A stretch of 14,981 nt of DNA from Chthoniobacterales bacterium (GCA_003244125.1 QHBL01000233.1:1-14981); one strand, 5' to 3'; shown: positions 7,063 to 14,153, counted from the first letter of the stretch. Program-made: numbers and translations. The notes: generated from the letters alone by a model not told the origin.

Positions 7063-7818
7063 ATGAACGATCCACTTGATTTCACCGGCAAAGTCGTCCT
7101 CGTCACCGGAAGTTCCCGCGGCATCGGCGCCGAGATGATTCGGGCCTTCGGCGCGCGCGGGGCGCGATGCGTCGTCAATTACATCACCGATCCTGAAGGT
7201 AAAAACAAAACGGAAGCCGAGTCGGTCGCAAAAGAATTGAGCGAACCGCTTTTGATCCAATGCGATGTGACCAGGCCGGAAGAAGTCGAGTCGATGATGA
7301 AACAAATCGCCGATCAGCGCGGCGGGCTCGACATTTTGATTAATAACTCCGGCATCATTCGCGATCGTTCGATGAAAAAGATGACGGCGGAAGAATTTGA
7401 AAGCGTCGTGCGCGTAAATCTCGGTGGCACTTTCAATGTTACCCAAAAAGCGGCCGCCATTCTCCGCTCCGGCGGGCGAGTGGTGAATCTATCTTCCGTT
7501 AGCGGGCAAATGGGATTGTTCGGTCAGGCCAATTATTCCTCCAGCAAAGCCGGCATCATCGCGCTGACGAAAGTTTCCGCGCGGGAGCTGGCGCGCAATC
7601 AAATCACCGTCAACGCCATCGCGCCCGGCTTCATCGATATCGGCATGAGCAAAGGGATGCCGGATGAAGTGACGGAGAACTTCAAAAAACAAATCCCGCT
7701 CGGCCGCCTGGGCGATGTTTCAGAAATCGTTAGCGCCGCCCTTTTCCTCGCCTCGCCCATGGCCAGCTACATTACCGGCCACGTTCTGAACGTGAACGGC
7801 GGGTATTACATGGGATAA
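7063..7818 (+). CDS. fabG: 3-oxoacyl-ACP reductase-like short-chain dehydrogenase (FabG type)
   Basis: A 251-residue classical SDR. The Rossmann glycine motif TGSSRGIG lies at 15-22, NNSG (usually NNAG) at 94-97, the catalytic Ser145 in NLSSVSG, and Tyr158 with Lys162 in YSSSKAG. IAPGFIDIGM and a C-terminal GHVLNVNGGYYM complete the FabG pattern. Length and motifs match beta-ketoacyl-ACP reductase, which uses NADPH in fatty-acid elongation. However, it is not next to acpP, fabD or fabF, so it could be one of several FabG paralogues acting on another ketoacyl substrate. It diverges from the LPS/PTS cluster and converges with vapC. Confidence 0.88.
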   Translation: MNDPLDFTGKVVLVTGSSRGIGAEMIRAFGARGARCVVNYITDPEGKNKTEAESVAKELSEPLLIQCDVTRPEEVESMMKQIADQRGGLDILINNSGIIRDRSMKKMTAEEFESVVRVNLGGTFNVTQKAAAILRSGGRVVNLSSVSGQMGLFGQANYSSSKAGIIALTKVSARELARNQITVNAIAPGFIDIGMSKGMPDEVTENFKKQIPLGRLGDVSEIVSAALFLASPMASYITGHVLNVNGGYYMG

Positions 7819-7828
7819 TTATACGACT

Positions 7829-7870
7829 CGTTAGCTATGCAGGCTTTGCAACAATTTTTCGTGGCTAACG
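7829..7870. terminator. Possible bidirectional terminator between fabG and vapC
   Basis: CGTTAGC at 7829-7835 pairs exactly with GCTAACG at 7864-7870 around a 28-nt interior that holds a short TGCA/TGCA hairpin (7838-7850) followed by ATTTTT on the + strand. It lies between convergent fabG and vapC and overlaps the vapC stop codon. The small inner hairpin with its T-run could end fabG transcripts. The stem is short, so this is tentative. Confidence 0.35.
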
Positions 7871-8275
7871 TGCGAACGGATTTACGACGGGCACGCCAGC
7901 CGTTCTAAAGTCGCGCGTGTTCCGCGTAGCGACGGTAAGACCGTTTGCGAGCGCGGTGGCGGCGATCATGCTGTCCTTGATCGGCAAAGCGCTTCCGGAA
8001 GTTCGCAACCTGGCCAGGAGCTTCGCCCACCGCCGCCCGGTGGCCGCTTCCCACGGCAGGCAATAGATATGATTCACGATCTGCTCGAACCATTCTTCCA
8101 GCCGCTGGCGTCGCTTGCTTTTGGAGAGAAGAAGAATGCCGAATTCTATTTCTCCAAGAATGATCGGATCGACCACGATTTCGTTTTCATTCCTTCGCAG
8201 CCAGTCGAGCACCTTTTCGCTCGGCTCGGTTTTAACCGCCTCGCTGAGCACGTTCGCGTCGGTCAGATAAGTCAC
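7865..8275 (-). CDS. vapC: VapC-type PIN-domain ribonuclease toxin
   Basis: The toxin half of a VapBC pair. PIN-domain ribonucleases cut RNA using acidic residues that hold Mg2+ or Mn2+. With a GTG start at 8275 the product has 136 residues and Asp6 (in YLTDANVLSE), Glu42 (LGEIEFG), Asp101 (IKDSMIAATAL) and Asp122 (RNTRDF) form the expected active-site set, so it appears intact. I chose this start because the GTG overlaps the antitoxin TGA as GTGA; a longer frame up to 8329 would run 54 bases into vapB and adds no conserved sequence. Translation is probably coupled to the antitoxin. The neutral partner gene is complete, so the system may be functional. Confidence 0.9.
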   Translation of the reverse strand: MTYLTDANVLSEAVKTEPSEKVLDWLRRNENEIVVDPIILGEIEFGILLLSKSKRRQRLEEWFEQIVNHIYCLPWEAATGRRWAKLLARLRTSGSALPIKDSMIAATALANGLTVATRNTRDFRTAGVPVVNPFAR

Positions 8276-8502
8276 AACGTGGCAGTCGATTCCGATTCGA
8301 TTGGAACAAAGAAATCCTTTACCGGACAAGCCAGCAGTAAATCGACTAAACCTCTTTCCGGGCCGGTTTTCTTTCGCACGAGAAGATATTCGCCGCGATC
8401 GATTCGCTCGATCGCGAACTGTTGTCCTGGTGCGATGTGGTCCTGCCGACGAAGTTCGACCGGCAGGACGATCTGGCCTTTGCTGGAAATGGAAGTAGTC
8501 AT
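8272..8502 (-). CDS. vapB: AbrB/MazE-type antitoxin of the VapBC pair
   Basis: A 76-residue protein whose first 45 residues form a SpoVT/AbrB swapped-hairpin DNA-binding domain: SISSKGQIVLPVELRR near the start and AIERIDRGEYLLVRK after it. The C-terminal part (about 50-76, with a Pro-Val-Lys-Asp-Phe segment) is the likely toxin-binding tail that blocks the VapC active site. AbrB-type antitoxins repress their own operon, usually as a complex with toxin; the palindrome five bases before this ATG is the obvious operator. There is no Shine-Dalgarno sequence. The mpl gene ends only 54 bases upstream on the same strand, so read-through from mpl could also supply this operon. Confidence 0.9.
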   Translation of the reverse strand: MTTSISSKGQIVLPVELRRQDHIAPGQQFAIERIDRGEYLLVRKKTGPERGLVDLLLACPVKDFFVPIESESTATL

Positions 8503-8507
8503 TCGAA

Positions 8508-8525
8508 GTAAGATTTACATCTTAC
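8508..8525. promoter_or_regulatory. Palindromic operator of vapBC
   Basis: GTAAGAT at 8508-8514 and ATCTTAC at 8519-8525 form a perfect 7-bp inverted repeat with a four-base centre (TTAC). It ends five bases before the vapB start codon at 8502. Position and symmetry fit a binding site for the dimeric AbrB-fold antitoxin. Confidence 0.68.
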
Positions 8526-8539
8526 CCACGCTGGGTCAA
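8512..8539 (-). promoter_or_regulatory. Candidate vapBC promoter
   Basis: On the - strand TTGACC (8539-8534) matches the -35 consensus at five of six bases. Sixteen bases on is TAAATC (8517-8512), a weak -10. The -10 would lie inside the palindrome, so operator binding would block the promoter. Transcription would start about three bases before the vapB ATG, giving an almost leaderless mRNA. Confidence 0.4.
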
Positions 8540-8556
8540 GGCGTTGCTCTTTCTTG

Positions 8557-9945
8557 TTAGCTGCGCAGACGCTGCAGTAGCTTTTCGTGGATGCCGTCGA
8601 AACCACCGTTACTGAAAACGGTCACGATATCGTTCTCTTTTAATAGCGGCACGATGTTTTCCACAATTGTGTCCGCATTCTTTTCGTAAAATGCCGGGCG
8701 CCCGTCGTCCGAGATTTCTTTTATCAGCGCTTCCGGATCGAGCCGCTCCTCCGCGGGAATTTGTTCCAGCTTCGCGATCTGCGAAATGAAAACGCCGTCC
8801 GCCAGTTTAAGCGCGCTCGGTAATTCATGCTGGAAGACCGCGCGTCGGGTGGTGTTGGAACGCGGCTCGAAAATCGCCCACAACCGATGTTTCGGATAAC
8901 GATGGCGCAGCGCCGTCAGCGTTTGCGCAATCGCCGTCGGATGATGCCCGAAGTCATCGATCACTTTTATCCCGCGCGCTTCGCCGCGAACCTCCTGCCG
9001 CCGGGCAATGCCTTTGAATGACTTGAGCGCTTTCGCAATCTTCTCCGCCGGCGTGCCGTAGAATTTTGCCGCCGAGATCGCCATGGCGGCGTTGCGGATG
9101 TTGAATTCACCGATCAGCGGAATCTCAAATTCATCGTCGCCTAACGAGAAATGAGATCCATGCGAGGTATGCGTGACGTTGCCAATTCGCTGCGCGCAAT
9201 TCTCGGAAAGACCGATCTCGATTATCGGTGCCAGGCATTCGTTCACGACTTCGCGGCAATTCGCGTCGTCGCCATTTAATAAAACCATTCCGTTCTGCGG
9301 AACGATGCGCAGCAGATGGCGGAAGCTCGTTTTGATTTCGTCCAGGTTCCGAAAAATATCGGCGTGATCGAACTCGATATTGTTCACGATCACCAGCTCC
9401 GGCAGGTAATGAACGAATTTTGAGCGCTTGTCGAAAAACGCGCTGTCGTATTCGTCCCCTTCGATGACAAAGAATTTCGAGTCGATAAACTTCGCGCCTT
9501 GTTTCAGGTTGCGCGGAATTCCGCCGATCATGTAGCTCGGCGCATGTCCCGCTGATTGCATGATCCAGGCGAGCAAGGCCGTGGTGGTGGTTTTTCCGTG
9601 GGTCCCGGTGACGATCAAATTGTGTTTCCCGCGCAGGAAATAGTTTTTCAAAACTTCGGGTAGCGAGAGATAGAAAAGTTTCCGGTTTAGCACCGCTTCC
9701 ACTTCCGCGTTTCCGCGTTTCATGGCGTTGCCGACTACGACGACGTCGGCCGATGTCGGAATATTCTCCGCGCGATAACCCACGCTCAATTGGATTCCGC
9801 GCTCTTCCAAAAAAGTGGACATCGGCGGATAAACATTTTCATCCGAGCCAGTGACGACGAACCCGCGTTCGCTCATCGCCGCCGCCACCGCGCCCATGGC
9901 TGTGCCGCAAATGCCGATGAAGTGAAAATGTTCGCCTTTGGGCAC
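8557..9945 (-). CDS. mpl: UDP-N-acetylmuramate:L-alanyl-gamma-D-glutamyl-meso-diaminopimelate ligase
   Basis: Mpl is the Mur-ligase relative that re-attaches recycled murein tripeptide to UDP-MurNAc. With the GTG start at 9945 the product has 462 residues, close to the usual 450-460. HFIGICGTAMG opens the UDP-binding domain; the ATP loop GTHGKTTTT is at about 114-122. The sequence EGDEYDSAFFDKRSKF followed by NNIEFDHADIF (162-196) separates Mpl from MurC, and DDFGHHP is at about 330-336. The open frame continues upstream to a TTG at 10047 (another GTG at 9990), but those extra 34 residues are Arg-rich and unlike the family, and a -10-like site lies beside the TTG. It is divergent from DUF4126 and upstream of vapBC. 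Confidence 0.94.
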   Translation of the reverse strand: MPKGEHFHFIGICGTAMGAVAAAMSERGFVVTGSDENVYPPMSTFLEERGIQLSVGYRAENIPTSADVVVVGNAMKRGNAEVEAVLNRKLFYLSLPEVLKNYFLRGKHNLIVTGTHGKTTTTALLAWIMQSAGHAPSYMIGGIPRNLKQGAKFIDSKFFVIEGDEYDSAFFDKRSKFVHYLPELVIVNNIEFDHADIFRNLDEIKTSFRHLLRIVPQNGMVLLNGDDANCREVVNECLAPIIEIGLSENCAQRIGNVTHTSHGSHFSLGDDEFEIPLIGEFNIRNAAMAISAAKFYGTPAEKIAKALKSFKGIARRQEVRGEARGIKVIDDFGHHPTAIAQTLTALRHRYPKHRLWAIFEPRSNTTRRAVFQHELPSALKLADGVFISQIAKLEQIPAEERLDPEALIKEISDDGRPAFYEKNADTIVENIVPLLKENDIVTVFSNGGFDGIHEKLLQRLRS

Positions 9946-10048
9946 GCGGTTCTTTAGCCTGCGACTTTGCGCCGCGCTAGAATTTTGCACGACCGTGAAC
10001 CGCCGGGCGCGGCGCGTCGACTTTGCTCGCGCGCAGCGCGCAGCCAAC

Positions 10049-10055
10049 TATTATC
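10049..10055. promoter_or_regulatory. Overlapping -10-like elements between mpl and DUF4126 gene
   Basis: TATTAT at 10049-10054 on the + strand matches five of six -10 bases and ends seven bases before the DUF4126 ATG. On the - strand the same spot reads GATAAT (10055-10050), facing mpl. The two would compete for polymerase. No good -35 was seen for either. Confidence 0.4.
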
Positions 10056-10061
10056 TAAACA

Positions 10062-10529
10062 ATGAGTCGCGCGCTGGCGATCGCATTCGGCATTGGCTTC
10101 ATCGCTGGTCTGCGCTCGATGACTGCGCCGGCGGCAACCGCGTGGGCGGCGCACCTGGGCTGGCTCCATCTTCAGCGCGCCGCTGTGGCCTGGATGAGAT
10201 CGCTCACCGCAGCTCTCATTTTTTCCATCCTCGCCTTCGGTGAGATGATTGCCGACAAGCTGCCGATGACGCCGAAGCGAACGGCGCTCGGGCCTTTGCT
10301 CGTCCGCGTCGTCAGCGGCATGCTTTGCGGCGCATGCGTGACTTCCGCAGCGAGATTCGGCCTGATCAGCGGCGCTGTTTTGGGCGGAGCGGGCGCAGTT
10401 GCCGGCGCCTTTGCCGGTTATGAATTTCGCCGGCGGCTTCCGCCTGCGTTGCATGCAAAAGACGCGCCGATCGCCATAGCTGAAGACATGATCACGCTCG
10501 GCCTTGCGATTTTCCTGCTCTCGTCCTAA
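10062..10529 (+). CDS. DUF4126-family membrane protein
   Basis: A 155-residue hydrophobic protein. GLRSMTAPAATAWAA at 16-30, and ADKLPMTPKRT at 64-74, are the two hallmarks of DUF4126; the Gly/Ala-rich segment 81-120 supplies further membrane helices and the C-terminus (138-153) another. The family has no known function. Its start is an ATG preceded by a -10-like TATTAT seven bases upstream and by no Shine-Dalgarno sequence. It diverges from mpl; no functional link is evident. Confidence 0.82.
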   Translation: MSRALAIAFGIGFIAGLRSMTAPAATAWAAHLGWLHLQRAAVAWMRSLTAALIFSILAFGEMIADKLPMTPKRTALGPLLVRVVSGMLCGACVTSAARFGLISGAVLGGAGAVAGAFAGYEFRRRLPPALHAKDAPIAIAEDMITLGLAIFLLSS

Positions 10530-10649
10530 CGAGCCGTGGCTTTTCCGGCGCAATGATTCGCGCGCATGGGTGACTCGCGCCTCTCGATGCGCTCGCCGCC
10601 TTCTTCTGCGTTCTAGCCAAGAAACCGCTTTGTGCTTACTCTTCCAGTC

Positions 10650-11258
10650 ATGAACCAAAGTATGCGACCTGTTTTCTTCGCACTTTCTATTCTGCTCACA
10701 CTTACTCTCTCGAACGCGCACGGAGCAGCGATCCCGGCCATGGACGTGACCGTGACCAGCGGAGGCGGCAAGGTTGTTTACAAAGGAACGACAAATGCCA
10801 GCGGCGCTTTCGCCACCGGAAAACTCGAGCCGGGCACTTACGTCGTGCAGTTCGTCTCGAGGAAGTCCGCCGCGAAAAACACGAAGCTTTCAGTGACGTT
10901 GACAGACGGAAAGAACAACGTCAGCGCCGATTCAGTGACCGGCGACAGATTCGCCGATCCCGGCGTGGTGATGAAACTTTCGCTCGAGACAAAGGTGACC
11001 GTGAGCGGTCAGATCGCGCCCGCCGGCTCCCATCCTGCGCAAACTCAATCCGCGGCCAGCGCCAACACGAAAGCGAAGGTCGATGACCGGCCGGTGAAAA
11101 TCATCAACGGGAAGCGATACGTTTGGGTGGTGCCGAATACTGGAAGCGTCGCTGGCGGCCACTGGGTCGAGGAATCGCAGGCGGCGCAAAACGGCAACAC
11201 GCGGGTGTTGCAAAGGAACAACCAGACCGCGCCGAGCTCGAGCAGCATGCATTACTAA
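10650..11258 (+). CDS. Secreted protein with carboxypeptidase-regulatory-like (Ig-like) domain
   Basis: A 202-residue protein with a signal peptide (hydrophobic VFFALSILLTLTLSNAHGAA, cleavage probably near 25-27). Residues 31-70 show the pattern GKVVYKGTTNASGAFATGKL followed by EPGTYVVQF, which is the 'x-T-D-x-x-G-x-F-x-x-x-L-x-P-G-x-Y' signature of carboxypeptidase regulatory-like beta-sandwich domains. A second strand-rich part runs to about 122. A Ser/Ala/Gln-rich linker (125-145) leads to a C-terminal segment with INGKRYVWVVPNTGSVAGGHWV that I do not recognise. I chose ATG 10650; a GTG at 10632 adds six residues and an ATG at 10662 gives a shorter signal. It likely acts in the periplasm or outside the cell; the specific role is unknown. 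Confidence 0.75.
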   Translation: MNQSMRPVFFALSILLTLTLSNAHGAAIPAMDVTVTSGGGKVVYKGTTNASGAFATGKLEPGTYVVQFVSRKSAAKNTKLSVTLTDGKNNVSADSVTGDRFADPGVVMKLSLETKVTVSGQIAPAGSHPAQTQSAASANTKAKVDDRPVKIINGKRYVWVVPNTGSVAGGHWVEESQAAQNGNTRVLQRNNQTAPSSSSMHY

Positions 11259-11311
11259 TCCGGGCCGACATTTTTCTCCCCTGCTCACCGCGACTTGGCT
11301 AAGATCGCGCC

Positions 11312-11785
11312 ATGAGCACGTCTGCTACTCCCGTTGCCGCCGCTGAGACCGCAGTGGAACACGTTGCCGTTCGCGGTCATGCCGACGGATTTCTCCAGGA
11401 GATCACAGCCGGCAAATATCAATTCAAAGCGGACGAGCCGGTCAGCGTCGGCGGGCGTGAATCCGCGCCCGATCCTTACGATTACCTGCTCGCGGCGCTG
11501 GGCGCCTGCACCTCCATGACCATCGGCTGGTACGCGCGCGAGAAGAAAATTCCGCTGGAGGATGTGACGGTATCGCTGCGGCATTCGCGCATTCACGCGA
11601 AGGATTGTGAAGAATGTGAAACCAAATCCGGCAGGCTCGATCGCATCGATCTCGACGTGCGGCTCGCCGGTGCGCTCACGCCCGAGCAGCACGCGAAGCT
11701 AATGGAGGTGGCGGCCAAATGTCCGGTCCATCGCACGCTGAAATCGGAGATCGAGATCAGGTTGCGCGACGCGCAGCCTGGCTGA
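11312..11785 (+). CDS. OsmC/YhfA-family protein
   Basis: A 157-residue OsmC-fold protein. GGRESAPDPYDYLLAALGAC at 47-66 and KCPVHRTL at 136-143 place the two conserved cysteines at 66 and 137, the redox pair that in OsmC/Ohr proteins reduces peroxides. The HSRIHAKDC...CET segment with extra cysteines (99, 102) and the PDPYDYLLAALGACTSMT text are typical of the YhfA-like subgroup rather than Ohr, so hydroperoxide reduction is plausible but not proven. Residues 1-18 look like a low-complexity extension. The ATG follows TAAGAT (11300-11305), a -10-like hexamer six bases upstream, with no Shine-Dalgarno sequence. Confidence 0.9.
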   Translation: MSTSATPVAAAETAVEHVAVRGHADGFLQEITAGKYQFKADEPVSVGGRESAPDPYDYLLAALGACTSMTIGWYAREKKIPLEDVTVSLRHSRIHAKDCEECETKSGRLDRIDLDVRLAGALTPEQHAKLMEVAAKCPVHRTLKSEIEIRLRDAQPG

Positions 11786-11863
11786 TTGCCCAAACGCATT
11801 GCGAGTTCCAGCGATCGCCTGAGGCTTGAAATTGCCAGGAGCTTCTGCGCACGCTGAGGATTC

Positions 11864-12802
11864 GTGCACTTCTTATCTCACGCCGTCCATTTCCTCGGCA
11901 TCGGCGCCCACAAAGCCGGCACCACCTGGCTCTGGTCCATGCTGCGGGCGCATCCGCAGATTTGGACGGCGCCGCTCAAGGAGCTCCACTACTTCGACCG
12001 CTCGCTGCGCTATTTCTCCGCCAATACTTTGGCGGCAGATCGCCTCTTCGAGCGGCTCTTCAGCCAGGCGCGACATAACCTTGAGTTTCGCCGCGACTGC
12101 CGCGTGCAGATTGCCCGCGCCCTTCATCTGCGCGACTGGCGACTGCTGCGATGGACTTTGCGTTACTATCTCGGCCCTCGCCACGACCAATGGTATCTCT
12201 CGCTCTTCGGCGCTGGCGCGGGGCAGGTGCGCGGTGAGATTACACCTGCTTACGCCATGCTCGAGAGGCATGATGTCGCGCGCGTCCATCGGCTTTTGGC
12301 GAACGCAAAGATCATCTTTCTTCTGCGCAATCCGATCGACCGCGCCTGGTCCCATCTTCGTTTCGAATGGATGCAAGGCCGTTTCCGCGCGGTCGATGAT
12401 ATCGCCCAGGTGCGCGCGCTGCTGGAACACCCCGGCGTCACTCTGCGAAATGATTACCTGCGCACACTCCGCACCTGGGAATCGGCCTTTCCGCGCGAGC
12501 AAATCTTCGTTGGCTTTTACGACGACATCGTGGCGCGGCCGGATGTCTTGTTGCGCGACGTATTCACCTTCCTTGAGGTGGAAGAATCTGTCGCTCGCAC
12601 AAACAAGACCGTCGTTCTTCCATCGAAGAAGCTGCCGATGCCACCCGAGATCCGCCGTTATCTCACTGAAAAATATCTGCCCGCAATTGAGAAACTCGCG
12701 ATGCGTTTCGGCGGTCACGCCGAACGATGGCGCGCCGAGGCATCGACAATCGCCGGCCGTAGCTCCGCGACTGGAATCGCAGGCCGCGACGAAAAAGATT
12801 GA
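11864..12802 (+). CDS. Sulfotransferase family protein (PAPS-dependent)
   Basis: A 312-residue sulfotransferase. GAHKAGTTW at 14-22 is the 5'-phosphosulfate loop with Lys17, and FLLRNPIDRAWSH at 152-164 holds the 3'-phosphate-binding Arg155 and Ser163. GEITPAY at 124-130 and the KELHYF motif at 39-44 are typical of the heparan-sulfate-type Sulfotransfer_1 group in bacteria. It transfers sulfate from PAPS to an acceptor, often a surface glycan; the acceptor here is unknown. The start is GTG at 11864, preceded by GAGGA (11856-11860) with short spacing; no ATG fits because the PAPS loop begins at residue 14. No PAPS-synthesis gene is near. The terminal 30 residues are low-complexity and unlike the family. 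Confidence 0.88.
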   Translation: MHFLSHAVHFLGIGAHKAGTTWLWSMLRAHPQIWTAPLKELHYFDRSLRYFSANTLAADRLFERLFSQARHNLEFRRDCRVQIARALHLRDWRLLRWTLRYYLGPRHDQWYLSLFGAGAGQVRGEITPAYAMLERHDVARVHRLLANAKIIFLLRNPIDRAWSHLRFEWMQGRFRAVDDIAQVRALLEHPGVTLRNDYLRTLRTWESAFPREQIFVGFYDDIVARPDVLLRDVFTFLEVEESVARTNKTVVLPSKKLPMPPEIRRYLTEKYLPAIEKLAMRFGGHAERWRAEASTIAGRSSATGIAGRDEKD

Positions 12803-12833
12803 CGTCCTGACGGCGAATCAATAGCCAGAAGAA

Positions 12834-12862
12834 GGCGCGCGGCCCCCGACGATGCGCGCGCC
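12834..12862. repeat. GC-rich inverted repeat after the sulfotransferase gene
   Basis: GGCGCGCG at 12834-12841 pairs perfectly with CGCGCGCC at 12855-12862 around a 13-nt loop. It begins about 30 bases after the sulfotransferase stop. No T-run follows, so it is not a classical terminator, though a strong stem could still slow polymerase. GATAAT at 12867-12872, just after it, might serve as a -10 for the next gene. Confidence 0.4.
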
Positions 12863-12925
12863 ATGAGATAATTCGCTCGCTCCTTGAGGAAGACGAGGGC
12901 GGTGGGGGGCGGGCTCAACACGAAC

Positions 12926-12932
12926 AAAGGAG
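12926..12932 (+). promoter_or_regulatory. Strong ribosome binding site
   Basis: AAAGGAG lies four bases before the ATG at 12937. It stands out because most starts in this window have no recognisable Shine-Dalgarno sequence, and it fixes the start of the secreted-protein gene. Confidence 0.75.
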
Positions 12933-12936
12933 TCCG

Positions 12937-13671
12937 ATGAAAAAGCTAACAATACTGGTCGCGTCGCTCGCGATCACCTCGATCAACACCGTTCTGGGTC
13001 AAGCCTCCCCCACGGCTGCATCCGCCTCGGCCGCGCCCGCGGCGCGAACGGAGGTTTATCACGTCAACTTCAGCCACGCTGCGGTCGGTAAAGCCGGCGC
13101 GCTGGAAGATGCGCTGAAGAAAGCCAGCGCCAACGCTCCCATGCCGGGCCACGTTCTCGTCCTGCGTCACGAGAACGGCGCTCCGTGGGATTATGCTTCC
13201 ATCCAACACATTGGAACGAAGGCGACCGTCGAGGCCACCGGCGATCCACGCGGCGCAACGATGCGGCCGATGATGGATTGGCACGACGACACCTTCGTCA
13301 ATGGCCCGCCCTGGGCTGACTTCGCCAAGGCCATGGGGCTGGATGATTCCGGCAAAAGCAAAGGCAGCGATGATGTTTATATCCTCTCCGTTTATCGGCC
13401 GAACGTAGGGCAGGACGACGCGCTGGAGAAATTCCTGAGCGAACCGCCGTCCGCTTCAGGCGACCTCGCCGTGGGCGCGATGCTCTTGCAGCATCTGGAA
13501 GGCGGCGCGTGGCGGTTTCTCGCCATCTCGCATTACAAATCGTGGCAGGATTACGCCACCAGCGAAGCCACCAGCGTAGGACAGGCGGCCAAAGGCAGCG
13601 GCGGCTGGTTCCGGCTGCGCGACCTAGTTTCGTTTCATAACGACACGGTCTCTGCGCGTGTCGCGCCGTAG
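12937..13671 (+). CDS. Secreted protein with two related alpha/beta halves, unknown function
   Basis: A 244-residue protein with a clear signal peptide (MKKLTILVASLAITSINTVLG, cleavage near 21-22) and an Ala/Ser/Pro-rich spacer to about 38. The mature part seems to be an internal duplication. VYHVNFSHAAVGKAGALEDAL at 40-60 aligns with VYILSVYRPNVGQDDALEKF at 147-166, and HVLVLRHENGAPWDYASIQHIG at 72-93 (short pieces HVLVLRHENG, WDYASIQ) aligns with AMLLQHLEGGAWRFLAISHY at 181-200. That strand-helix-strand-strand layout suggests two ferredoxin-like (dimeric alpha/beta barrel) units. I recognise no catalytic motif. A strong ribosome site precedes it and an intrinsic terminator follows it, so it is a single-gene transcript and probably well expressed. 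Confidence 0.8.
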   Translation: MKKLTILVASLAITSINTVLGQASPTAASASAAPAARTEVYHVNFSHAAVGKAGALEDALKKASANAPMPGHVLVLRHENGAPWDYASIQHIGTKATVEATGDPRGATMRPMMDWHDDTFVNGPPWADFAKAMGLDDSGKSKGSDDVYILSVYRPNVGQDDALEKFLSEPPSASGDLAVGAMLLQHLEGGAWRFLAISHYKSWQDYATSEATSVGQAAKGSGGWFRLRDLVSFHNDTVSARVAP

Positions 13672-13682
13672 GAGTTGACAGC

Positions 13683-13717
13683 AAAGGCGGCCAGGCAAAT
13701 CCTGCGCCGCCTTTTGC
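13683..13717 (+). terminator. Intrinsic terminator
   Basis: AAAGGCGGC (13683-13691) pairs with GCCGCCTTT (13706-13714). Inside, CAGG (13692-13695) pairs with CCTG (13701-13704) around a five-base loop, leaving one unpaired C. The stem ends in TTTT (13712-13715). It starts 12 bases after the stop of the secreted-protein gene and is the clearest terminator in the window. Confidence 0.82.
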
Positions 13718-13769
13718 TCGCGGCCCGCGGTTTGCTGTTTTACAAAGATGAACGACTGAGCTGGGACCG

Positions 13770-14153
13770 ATGAAACGCAAATCGCACATTCTCGCCGTCG
13801 ACGACGAGCCGATCATCGGCGAATCGATCGCTTTCTTGTTGGAAGCGCCGCATCGCAAAGTCGTCGTCGCAAGTGACGGCCAGCAAGCATTGGCGCTGGC
13901 GGCGAAAGAGAAGTTCGACATTGTCATCACCGACCACCGCATGCCGCGATCCGGCGGTCTGGAGCTGGTGAAAAAACTGCGGCAACGCAACTACAACGGC
14001 AAAATCGTCATCCTATCCGCCTATCTTTCGCCTGAGAACATCGGCACCTACGAAGAGCTGGCCGTAGATGAAGTCGTCGGCAAACCCTTCGACTCAACCG
14101 AGCTGCGCGACATCATCGCCGACTTGGAAGAAGAGATCGACGAAGCGATCTAG
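13770..14153 (+). CDS. Stand-alone CheY-like response regulator
   Basis: A 127-residue single receiver domain. The acidic pocket is Asp11-Asp12 (AVDDEP), the phospho-acceptor is Asp55 in VITDHRMP, the switch Ser83 is in ILSAY, and Lys105 is in VGKPFDSTEL, so all catalytic residues are present. There is no output domain; a short acidic helix (ADLEEEIDEAI) ends the protein. Such regulators act by protein contact, for example on flagellar motors or within phosphorelays, or as phosphate sinks. No histidine kinase lies in the window, so the partner is unknown. The gene sits alone between an intrinsic terminator and the accessory right edge. Confidence 0.93.
   Translation: MKRKSHILAVDDEPIIGESIAFLLEAPHRKVVVASDGQQALALAAKEKFDIVITDHRMPRSGGLELVKKLRQRNYNGKIVILSAYLSPENIGTYEELAVDEVVGKPFDSTELRDIIADLEEEIDEAI

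Noticed and set aside
7829..7870. Integron attC-like site from GTTAGC/GCTAAC arms
   Set aside because: The arms do not fit the GTTRRRY/RYYYAAC core consensus and there is no integrase or cassette context.
8276..8329. Longer N-terminus for vapC
   Set aside because: It would overlap vapB by 58 bases and adds residues with no PIN similarity; the GTGA overlap gives the normal start.
9946..10047. Longer N-terminus for mpl from TTG or GTG codons
   Set aside because: The extra residues are Arg-rich, unlike the family, and the 462-residue form has the usual length.
9954..10721. 255-codon - strand frame over the DUF4126 gene
   Set aside because: The product is Arg/Ser/His-rich and repetitive in character, lies antisense to two supported genes, and shows no family motif.
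11873..12718. 281-codon - strand frame opposite the sulfotransferase
   Set aside because: Antisense shadow without motifs; the sense frame explains the region.
11826..12824. 332-codon + strand frame overlapping the sulfotransferase
   Set aside because: Longer than the true gene but in another phase; the PAPS-binding motifs are in the frame starting at 11864.
13298..13990. 230-codon - strand frame across the terminator
   Set aside because: Runs antisense through the secreted protein, its terminator and the response regulator; Arg-rich with no motif.
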